A stretch of DNA of 64,000 nucleotides, from assembly GCF_963678635.1 (NCBI RefSeq), contig NC_087062.1, positions 87,521,845 to 87,585,844 on the forward strand. The letters run 5' to 3'. The notes below the pieces were generated by a model. That model did no database searches, was not told the origin of the DNA, and saw nothing but the letters and a program-made list of their open reading frames with translations. Made by a program: the position numbers and the translations under genes. Origin of the DNA: Symsagittifera roscoffensis (Eukaryota; Xenacoelomorpha; Acoela; Convolutidae). Positions within the stretch are counted from its first letter, which is position 1, and every line of letters starts with the position of its first letter. Shown here in pieces: positions 34,801 through 46,800 of this stretch.

Positions 34801-37800
34801 TTGAGTCTAAAAAATTTCAACAAAGTCACGCACGCCAAATATGAGTCTACATAATTGCTAAGCGACGCAAGCAATTATGACGAAATAGCAGTACCAGTCA
34901 ATTAAAAAAATTACCAAAAAACCTGACTCAATTTATGAAGCGGACACATTTTAACTTGTATACAAAAAAGTTCATTAAAAACATCCGACCCTGCGCAGGT
35001 TCGAACCCTCTTATTTTGTTGCGGGTCTGCTTCCCTACCTCTACGCTACAGATTCTTGATAATTTCAAGCTAAAATGTGTTTTTAAATAAAATAGTCTGT
35101 GTTAATATCCTTAGCATTGGCTGTACTCAATAGCTGGTTGTTGATCGAAATGAACACTTTAAAAATGAACACATTTTGTGGCAACGAAATTTCCGTCGCA
35201 ACAAAATTTGCGACTGTTTGGAAAAAAAGAGTTCATACTAAAACACAAGCTTTGCTTGTGTAATTAAAACCATTTATAGAACAAATCAATCATAATTCAA
35301 AACACGATTGATTGGATTTTTTAAAATTCACTGGACATTAGTTAATTTGTTTTTTTTCGACTTTAAATTTGTTTCGAGTAATTCTTAATAATAAAAACAA
35401 AAGCAAAATTCGATGTTTGTTTTTAATGCTTTGCTTTTCTTCTCTCAAGCAATATCAAATTTGATTATCTGTTGATTTGAATCGATTTTTTTTGCGTCAG
35501 CGGATTGATACGATATGTATGCGTTGGGCGCAATAGATAAATTATATCGCGTCCAGACAATTCGGCCAAAGACATTTCAGCCGATTTGAAATTCAGACAA
35601 TTCAGCCAAATTTATGCAGACGATTCAGCCAATAATAGTGACCGCCGCAGTCGCGCCAACGTGTTGCGAGCTTGCCAACAAAAGGTAGGATTCTATACGA
35701 AATTTAGAGCCGGTTATCGCCGCGAAGCGGCGACGCGCGCCCACCGGCGACCTTAAACCGAGAAATATCTCCAATTCCGATTTTTTCTTTCGAATCTAGC
35801 GTTTTGTAAAACTGACTGAATTGTCTCAAGTTGAATTGTCTGTATATTTTTGGCTGAATTGTCTGAATTTCAAATTGGCTGAATTGTCTTTGGCCGAATT
35901 GTCTGTGCGCCAAATTATATATAAAGATCTCATATAATACTCAAAAACTGTTACTCCGAGAACCGATATCCGAGACAAAAAATGTCAAAAAATCAATGAG
36001 GATCGAGTATGTAATGTTAAGCCATAAGCCTACCTGATAGGTATGTCGAGAATAGTCTTTGGCCTGAGCAGAACTTTCCTCGAGTGCTTGAGGAGAAGGC
36101 AGAAGGGACCATCCGGGTCGAACTCATTCTTCAATCTCTCATTCTCGCCCGGCAAGTCAGCTGCAGAGGCTGCAAAACAAGATAAAAAACTTAAATTGCC
36201 ACTGGAAGTTATGTATGTACAAACATCATACGTACATTATTTATTCCGTAAAATAATACTAAGGCTCTGTTTTGGAAGAGTAGAAAAAATATGATGGAAC
36301 AAGGCTAATAGTTTAAAATTGAATGTGATATGTACTCAACACTTTTGGAATTAATGAAATGTTTTTTTTTGGAATTAATGAAATGTGTTTTTTTTTGCAC
36401 TTAGACTGTTGAAATTAGTGAAAAAAAAGAGACTAGATAGAGTAAAGAGAACCACACTTTTGAATTACAATAAATTGGAAGTTTATAAAACACTTGTGAT
36501 TGTGGGGATAATGACTATGATGATGATGTCCGGTGGACCTACCTGCAAGCATGACATCGACGAGGACTGTTTCGTCGGTGGGGTTTCGGAAGGGGATGAT
36601 GAGGGAGGAGTTCTGGCCCAGCTGGCATTGCACTGACACTGGCTCCACCTCCCAAGGACTCACACCCACCCCACTCGCAATGAACACCCACTCTCCAAAC
36701 TAACAACAAACGCCAATCAGTTTTCAAAGAATCTCAAAAATCACTGAAAAAAAAGAAAAAAATTTAAAACTCAGCGCGCTGGTCTTAATAAATAGTCGAG
36801 AAAAGACGGCATGGATCTACTAAACATTTCAGGGGGAGATTGTTAAAAAGGGGGAGATTGTTAAAAAGGGGGAGATTGTTAAGTAGGTCAAGTTAGAAGA
36901 ATTTTCGACCAATCAGAGTGCAGCAAAATTATAAATCGCAATACAACGCTCTAGTGTGATTTTACTCTATATATTTATGGGGGTGGAGATTCTTTAGTAG
37001 ATACCATAGGGGGAGGGGATTGTTAAGTAAATCCGACGGCAGTTTTATTCTAGGCATAAAAACTGTTTTTTTTTCTATCTAGCTTGTTCAAAAGTAATTG
37101 TTTTGGGTTGAAAAATCCTATGTGCGGTAAAACTATGGATAATTAGAGAAGATCTAAGATTTTCTCTAAGTGGATATCGAAAAAGAAGAAAAATTTGTCA
37201 ACTTTTTCATGTTTAATAATTTGTTTTTCGATCTGCAAACTTTTGAGAAGTTCAAAATGCAGTTCTTTGGCACTTTTTAGGAAACTTTGACCAAAGAATT
37301 GCGTTTATTTACCGGATTCACTAAAACAACGAATATTGGCGCCAAGGGCGTCATTCGTTTTTATAGAGTCGGTCGGCCAAAAATCGGCTTTGAGATCCTA
37401 AACGGAAGACCGTCTGTTTAATGCTTTAATCGAACTCAAAAATACTGGCATTCAAAATTGCATCGCTTATTATAACATTTAGTCACATAAAAAATATATA
37501 ATAAAAATAATAATCGGGAATTCTGCGATTCGCTGAGTATATATGAAAAGATATCCAGCCTGTCTAAACATAGTCAGTTTCTATTATTTCCCCACATTCC
37601 GGAATTATTCGGATGAGCAAAACTCTTTCTTTTTTTGCGACTCAAGGCCGATTTTGCGTCGATAACTTTCACGTGGTACCCCTATGGCAGCCGAATTCGG
37701 TCATTCTGTGGTTGACTTGAATCTAGAGGTCAGTGAGAGCTCTTCTTTTCAAACTAGCATTGCCATGGCAGAGGATCGATTTACACGATCTGACGCTTTA

Positions 37801-40800
37801 GATGGAAAGCCCCTTCCGCTTTTGATAAGGGCATCTCTTAAGCTACTGAATCTCTTGGAAGTTCCTAAATTAGTGGCTATGGTTCGTACCTGATCGCAGT
37901 TGAAAGTGATCCTTCCAACGTGGTTTCCTCTTCCCAGGCAGGAGGGTACAAACAGAATGGGTGTCTCCATGTCACTATGCGCAGGCAGCAACATCTGCAC
38001 AACAAAAAAGATAGACGAAAAAGGTCATAACAAAACGACAGTAGGTAACATGTATGACAGAAGAGTTTGCCAATCAGAATTGAGTGTTCAAAAGATAGAT
38101 GCACAATTTTAAAAAAAGTTACCGCGAAGATCTCAAAAACATTAACGAATCCACATCAGAAATCAATGTTATTCTTCGGACCATGAAGCTCTCCACGGTC
38201 AGTTTTATCTTATGTAGTTTTTGACACTGCTGCTACCTTTGGAAATAAATAAAAAATTTGGCTTCAAACGACAAAATTGGAGGTAAAGTTTGGAGTTTTC
38301 GGTCAACTAATTCCATTCAGATTGGTTGACCGGACAAGAGATTGCGAAAAAATGGTCATAAACTAAATTATACCTGTGATCCTGAAGTCATCCCCTCAAC
38401 TGTGAAATTATTTGGGTTGGAGGAGACAGGACTAAGCAGCAGGTCCTCCCCCGTCGAGTTGCTCAATCTGATCACGTGTCTCTCCCACTGTCCCAGGGGA
38501 CACTGCATAGGGGGCAGCTCAACCGGCTCAGGGGGGTTGCCTTTCAGTTTGAGTTTGTACCAGAACTCCCCCAAGATATCGTTTGAGAAAATGAGTCTGA
38601 ACAAAGTTACCCTTAGTGCAATTGACCCATATTGCTATTAGTTCACTCGCTAGCCCTTACCAAGACATTCTTGTATGATTCAGAAGGAAAACAACTCTTT
38701 ACCAGTTTTTGGTCAGATATTTAAATATCATGCAATAAGTGAAGGAACATGAATGCAAGATTCAAAATCAGTAACTAGCAAAAATACTAGAAAAAAAAAA
38801 TCCAAGGGTTAAAAAAGTATTGAAATTGAAAACTGTAGAAACATATTTTGCAATAATGCTCATTCAAATTTTAAATTATCAACTGTAAAAACATGTACAC
38901 TAAGGAAAACGGACTAAAATATTACAACTCTATAACCCTCTCGACTTAAAATAGAACGAGATACAAGAAGATGATGCTTAAAAACCCTCTAGTTTACGAA
39001 AATATTAATTTTAGATTTTTTAGATTATTTTTTGTTGAAGATAAAACTGTGGCAATATATGAAAAACATTCTGAGAACAACACTAAAATCCATCTGATTT
39101 GATTACGTACATACTTTTCAAATTAAATCTCTGACTTATCAAGAAAAAAAGTTTTGTTCTTTTCGCTACCTCAATGAAGGGTCCAGCATGGTGTTCAAGA
39201 TACCGGGTACTGGCAGCTAGACGTAATAAAACAACGATAGTAGGATGCTGCGCAAGTTAGACAAAGAGTTCCAGCAAAAAAGTGAAACTCAAAAGTAGGA
39301 GAAACAAAAAAATTTGAATGGTGTTTCATTTGTTTCATTTTTTTTTAAGTAGAGCGGTGATTGTCAGAACCAAAACCTGCAAAAATGAGAGGCTAAAAAA
39401 CTATGTCCAAGTCGGAGTAGAAATGAATTGGGTCGTTGTGTCATTTCCTATAATATAAAACATTGCGTCATTTACTTGTTGTGTCATGTCATTTACTTAA
39501 TGATTTTTGGATTTCGAAATATGATACCAGGCAAATTTGGGCAGAAAAAACCAACCTAACGCCATACTTTTTGGTAAGCATGGCGTAGGGTTGGTGCGCG
39601 CAAAAAAGGTGTTTTTTTTGGTATAAAAATTTGAGTTTCCAAAAAGGGTCCAAAAACGGCTTTTTTGACCTAGTTTGCCTACAACTCAAAAATTTGCCTG
39701 CAGCGCAAAAAAATTTGTCAAATTACGGACTGCTAGTGTTCTGGGAGCGCTCGGAAACTCAATTTCGTCGAGTCAACCTAAACAAAAAAAATAAAATTTT
39801 TGAAAATCCGGCCCCCTCGAAAAAATCTTGGATCCGCCCCCTGATGGCGAACAAACTGAATTTTTTCTCTGCCACCGCTCCCTTCGCGGTAAATTAGTCT
39901 GAAAAACGAAAAAAACTCAGCCCATTTTTTTCGAAAATTTGTAAAATATTATTTTGGCGTTAACATCACGACTCAAAATGCTTCAAAATGAATAATTAGT
40001 CGACCCTCCTCTGACATTCATTTGTTCTTTTGTTCACGCACAAAATTGTATAAACAAAAACGCTGAAAAATTATGGATCTATTTAACTATTCCCCCCATA
40101 GGTACCTAGTAACGAATTGCAACCCCTATAATGATCTAATTCAACGGTTAAGCACATGTAAATTTTGTACCTAGTACCGAATCTCTCCCCCTCTTTTTTG
40201 CAAAAAGGGGGAAATAATTAACCAAAATTATTTCCAAAATTAAAGATAAAATTATTTTCCTAATTCACGCTTACGTTCCAGTGCTCTGTCCAGTCTTGGA
40301 GGGGGAGAATGAGAAAGAGTAGGCGCCCTGGGACTTAGGGGGGATGAGGACGCTGGTTTCTCCCGATAGACCATTTCCTTCCAGGGACACCTGCATTCGC
40401 AACTCCTCTTCCATCGGGTTCGAGAGGGGGATCTCGTGGGATGTAGAGCTCTGAGAAAAACAAACAATGAATGAAAACAACCTTTACTCAATTTTCTACG
40501 CACAAAGGTATCTTTAATTTTAATTTAGACACAGCGCGAATTATCATTCTATCTAATCATCATCTTTAAATACAGAGTTTGCCTAACCGAAATCATACCA
40601 CGCTCGGCAAGAAAATAAGGCAAAAAATTCCATATTATTTAACAAGATATTACATATTATTTATCAAGAGAATGGAATGAATTGTTCGTACTAGGCGACA
40701 ACTAGTATTTATAATTGGTATGGGCACAATTGAAGGAAGTTAACCCAAGTTTGGAGCTATCGCACATTGTTGTAGATTTTGAAAAATCTTCTATCAAAGC

Positions 40801-43800
40801 CTTTCAAAAAAAATTTGCAAGGGTACTAATCAAACGATGATTTTACTATTTCACTGAGGCAAACTGGCGGCGCAAAAACCAGGAACTTGGACTGGCTCCC
40901 ACATAGAGCAGATCTAAAAACGCGCCTCTGGCTAAAATCTTTTGCGGTCTTTATACTCATACCGGAATAAGACTTTGAAACAGGTCTCAATGCCCTACGC
41001 GCTTCAATTTGCGAATAGTCGGACGATTCCCCATTGATAGATTATGTGGATTACTTTGAGTCAAGTTGGGTTCGGACGATTAATAGTGGCCTTAGGAAGA
41101 CTGGTCAGCGTCAATACCTGTCGAACCAAATCGAAAATTCAAAAAAAGGCCGACATAAGACTAATAATTCAGTAGAAGGCTGACATAGAGCCTTTCAAAT
41201 GGGAATGGGGTGCTTTCATCCGACTATCCATATGTTTATGTAATTTAAACGAAAAAAACTGCAGTGCATGACAAAATTCAAAATGCTCGAATCAAAGCAG
41301 AAGAGTGTGCTATTAAAAATACCAATATAAAAAAATCCAATCGCATTTGGTTGAACTTCCAAAACGACCAAAACAAAACCACTTTTAGCTACTCACAACT
41401 ATGATTTCTAGATCATGTGTTATGTTTTTCTTTGTTAATACAAACACAGTGCTGATTTAAAGTAACCGGACAAAACGAACAGTTGAAACTCTAAACGCGT
41501 TTTTTTTCTTCAAATTGTGTTAAATTGAGACAAAATCAGAAGAGAATAATAAATGCTTAAAATCAACATGATGCAACTTACTTTGCAAAATTCGAAACCA
41601 AAATTTTACCTCAAAAATAAGTCATTTTGGCTTTTTTTAGCTAATCAAAAACTACTAAGAAACTACCGAGTTGATTGATAAAAGTTATATCAAAAAGAGC
41701 CTATTACTCAGCCGCCCAATTGATTTCTAGAGGGGAAAAATCCTCACAATTTTGAGCAAATCATTTATTTGAGATTTGTTTTTAAGCAAAAATTTTGATT
41801 TTTATATAGTAAAAATGTTCTTTTTAAATATCAAGCAAAACTTTTTTCTGTTATACAGATACTTGGCGATTTTACCCTTCTATAACTTTGATTAGCTGCG
41901 TGAAATTTGTTAGTTTCAACGTAATTCTTGATTAACTCAAAAAATTAAAACTTAAGTTTTTAGAGTAAAATTTTCGTTTCAAATTTTGCAAACAAATTGC
42001 ATTATGATAAATTTGGTGAAATTCTAACCAAATTTTGTTCTGTTCACTTCTTGTCTAACCTTAACACAATTTGACAAAAACGCATTTAAATTTTCAAATG
42101 TTTGTTTTGTCCGGTTAATTTAAATCAACACTGTAGTTGCGCTTTACCAATCTTCGCTTTTTTTAAATACTACCATTTGTCGCTTTTCGGCCAGTTTTCG
42201 CTTTCGACAAATCGTCGCCTTGCCGGATTATTATTAAAACTTGAAATGAGCCTCTTTTGATTAAGCATGAATAGTTCTTTTTTAACTCTTCTCCGTACTT
42301 ACTAGTACGTTGCAGGACATTTCGATTGTCTTCTCAGGTAGACCGGGTGCCACTACCACTTCGACTGAGAACCAGATTTGGTAGAGGGGTTCATCTCCAC
42401 TGTCACCCGAAGTGCGCTCCGAAAGGGAGGGAGAAGCGGCCCGAGTAGCTGCCAGCGTCTCCTCGTCAACCTCCCTGCAAACAATTTTCTCAAACATTTA
42501 AGCAATTTCGCATAGTTTTTACAGAATCCGGGCAAAAAAAAACGAATTTATCCAAACTGATTATGGAAATTGATGACATCATTGCCCAAAACTGCTGCGC
42601 AAAATTGACTTTACATTGCGCAGATTATGATCAGCCTCCTATTTTACTATAACTTTTTTTAAAAATGATCCATTAGTTAATTTGAAATTTTTTATGAATC
42701 ATCAAATACAAAATTCAAACCGAAGCTTTAATTTCCCGTGTTTGCCACAGAAGGGAATTTTATAAAAGTATCTCTATTCCTTTTGGTAGCAGGCGCGGAT
42801 CCAGGGTTGTTTTTTAAGGGGAGAACGCCGTTTTTCTGCCATTTTTTTAGTTTCACCAATTTGATTAAGAAACATTCTAACGTCGGTCAGCCAAAAAATG
42901 GAGTCTTAAAATAGTACAAAAGGGAGAGGCACCCTTTGGTTGGTGAGGGGGTAGAAGCCCTGATAAGGCACCCTCCGCTCCCCACGTAAATCTGCCCCTG
43001 ATTGGTTGTTTATTTTTGCTTATTATAAAACTTAGCTGTTAATTATTCCAGAGCTGCCTGATGTTAGTGGTGGTGGTTCCTGGAGTGTATTACCTGCCCC
43101 TGTCCTTGGCGACGAATGAGAGCACGTGTTTGTAGTGACCTCTCCTGAGAGGGGTGAGGAACACTTCTACCATCTGCACCTTCTGAGGCAGAACAGTCAC
43201 AGTGTCTGGTCCACTGAGAAAGCCACAGTCCGACAGGATCTGCAACAGGAACAGTGCAAAAGTCAACACATAGCTCAGAGCATATCTTACACAGGGTCTC
43301 TCTTAATATTCGCCTTTTTGGTGCCTAGCAACAAACTGCCACCTGTATAAAGAACTATTTCAGTGCTTAAGCGTATTGGAATATTGTACCTAGTAACGAA
43401 TCCCCCCTTTGGCTAAATGGGGGGCTATTTAAAGAGATCCCATAGGCTCATTTAGAAGGAAAAATTTTTACAGTCGGCAATGAAACTTTAATGGGTAACA
43501 TTAAAAACACAAAGAAAGCACGTAGCCGATTGTTGTGGCGCTTTCAGTTGTTAGTTTCATTTAGATGCCCTTAACAATATTCTTATTTGATTTTGAACTT
43601 AGTTTTGGTAAGTATTTAAGGCTATTTGTGTACATTGAAGGTCTGTTTTCTGGCAGTGGTGTTTGGAACTCTGATCATGTAGCCAATCTTCTTCTTGACA
43701 GTACAGTGGACTATGAAGTGTTCCAGTGCCAGAGGTCTCTCCCCGAACCCACTCAGTGCAAAACAGTGCTCCATCCCATCCGTCTTGTTGACTAATCTAT

Positions 43801-46800
43801 ATCAAGTTAACACCATTTATCCATCAGAAGTCCGAAATACGAGCTGTTCTGTTCGACTTTTTTTAAGGAAAATCGCTGTTGTGCTCATTTTTAAACACAA
43901 CATGAATTAATTGGTAATTTTTCTGAGCACTGTAACATACTCTCAAAAAAATAGGGTAAAATCTTCTGAACTGAATTCAGGTAAAGTGAATTCCAGGCAA
44001 ATTTTACCTTAACTTTATCTAGAGTTACCTGAAAAAGTATTAACGGTAATTTTTTTTACTTCAACTGAGTAAAAGTCGATTGAGGTGGAAAAAAACTCTT
44101 CTCAAAAACAAAAATTTTTGGCGGATAATCAACAAACCACCATTTCTTGAAGCCGAAATTGCATCAGAATAGCATAAATTACATCACAATTTTGTAACAA
44201 CAATAAAAACCTGTTGCATTAAAATGTTTGGCTTGTTGGAATGGTAATCTTATTTTCGGCTTGTTGGCCCTTCGGCTTGTTGGCCTACCACCAAATGTTG
44301 ATAACAAAAAAAAACAACTAGCAGCATTTTGTCAGAGTAATAATTGTAGCTCTAATCTAACCTTTAATGAAGAATAAAACTCTTTAGGAACAATTTTTCT
44401 GATTCTGTCTTTTAATCTACCCGTAACTATATCGAACCCCTCTCTGGCTGTCAGAACCTTTCAGAATCTTTCAAAATTATTCAACTGAATTCAAGTTAAC
44501 GAGCTGTTCAGCTTTATCCACAAAGGAAGGTCCGAAATACAAGCTGTTAATTTAATTTTTTACAAAAAACTGCTGTTCTGACCCTGTTTGAAAAATACAT
44601 GCAGCTGTTTGGTTATTTTTCTGAACACTATATTGCGCACAGTAGCAATTACAAAGAAAAAATTTCGCTAAATCACCTTAACTGAATTCAGGTTAAAAAA
44701 TTTACAAAAAATTTTTACCTTAAGTTTATTTGAAAAAGTATTAAGTGATTTGAGATAAATAAGGAAAAAATAAAATTATTCCCCAGAGTAAAAAACCAAG
44801 CGAAGAATAAATCGAGAAAGGCAGTTCCAGCAATAAACTAGGATTAAAACAAATATTAGGAAGCGGTAATTATGCCGTCAAAATTTGTATAGACGCTCGT
44901 TGAGTCGGAAGAAAATGCCATGAAGCTTGAGCTATGAAAATTTTAATACTTTCTTGAGTGTTCAAGTATTCACACTACACAATGTTAGCCAATATAATAT
45001 AAACAGAGCCAATTGAAGATTGGAAAAGAGTAATGAACGCAAGTAACATAAAAAAACACTGACTTTTGTGAAAAAATATCAACTTTTGAATTTCAAAGAA
45101 AAAAATAGATGCCCTTTAAGCTTTTTCAAAATCTGGAATGATTTACGATAGCGCTTTTTTGATAACATTAACCCAACCGGAGAAAATTGGATCAACAGGT
45201 TAAGTTTTTATTTAGCTGGAAATCTAAAAAACTTTCGACTTTCGAAACTAGAAATCGTTTTTCTTGCCATTTCCGCTTTCCTAATTTGAGAGAGCTATTT
45301 AGATCACTTTCAGCAGATAAATTTCTATTGAAATGAAAAAATGCATATATACATAAGTACATAAGTGCATTCAGAAGTGCATCAATATGTATTAATGCAC
45401 ATCTGTAATTATTACAGACTTTCATGCGCATTTTAATACTTTTTCCTGAAAAAATAAACAAAAAAAATCACCAAGACCTAAAAAAGAGTCTTCCCTATGT
45501 TAATTATTCTTAAACATAACAAAACAAATTTGAACATAGAGGTGAAGTTGCACTTAGCAAAATAAAGCGGGAAAACAACAAAAACAGCACTAAAAAGCGC
45601 AAAAACGAAGGAAAATAATCGGAATCAAACCACCGACAGATTGAGAACACGCGCTATTAACATGCTAATATATACATAATACACCTCTTTTTGCGACTTG
45701 GGCTACAGAAAAGTGAATTCATAGTACAACATTGCGATCGCTAGCTCGCATGTGTGACACAGAGGCGAAGCTTCGCTTCGCAAAAACTAGCGAAAACATG
45801 ACAAAAATCAGCTCTATAAAGTGCAATAAGAAAAGTAGAAAAGTCTCCAATTAGAAACATTATGACCTAGAGATTATGAGGCTCACGCACTAATCACTTA
45901 GCCACGAACGCTTAATAACTCACAAACACTAGCCGGAAAACAAAACAGATATATTGAAACTTCCAAGGCTACAGATTGTGATTATAGCAAAAATGCAACC
46001 AAATTAGTGAACACTATTATTGAACAGTTTTAATTGAGAAAAAAGAAGGTTCGTACAAATACACTACGCTCGCAAGCCGCGAGTGTAATTAAGCAAGTGT
46101 ATCAAACATTACTAACGGAACAAAACTTACAAAGCAGTAATAAAGCCGAAAATGCTTGAGCAGACACCATTGAGCCAGAAAATTTTGTTTTCATTAGAGA
46201 GCCAGAAAATTTTGTTTTCATTAGATAACTTAAAAAATCAAACTTAAAACGATAACTTAAAATGATAACTTAAAAAATCAAATAAAAGTTTTGAAACCTT
46301 TTTTTCAAAAACACACACTTACAAAAAACTTTTGGCTCATCAAACAGACGACGCAATTAGAGTCCACTAAAACGATACAATATGCGTCAAAACCTTTCAA
46401 GTCAAACTGAAAGAATACCAAATCAGATTTGACGAATTAACAGTCATTATAAGAAACACAACACGATTATTACGGCAGAGATGCTTGAATGCAGACATGC
46501 ACAAAATTTGTCTAGTGACTGACGTACTGTTAGTGCCTAAGTACTGAGACCTATCCGATTTTTTAATAACAAGTTTTCTTTTCATTTTTTATGACTTTGG
46601 ATATGACCCAAAAGATCCTGATTTTTTGTTAGTGTCATGTAAACTGCTCTCTGTACCTGAGACTTCCCTCGGAGCTGCCTTCGAACATTGGCTTGAATGT
46701 GAGAGGGTAGAGAGTGGTTTGGTTGGGGGTGGCTGCGATGCTCTGGGGTCCACTGAATGCGTCCCCTTTCAAGTACGCTTGTAACATCCAACTCGCATCC

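Noticed and set aside
43792-43793. TTAG acceptor of CFAP47 exon q
   Set aside because: It gives the wrong phase; the ATATAG acceptor five bases earlier restores the LVNKTDGMEH reading.
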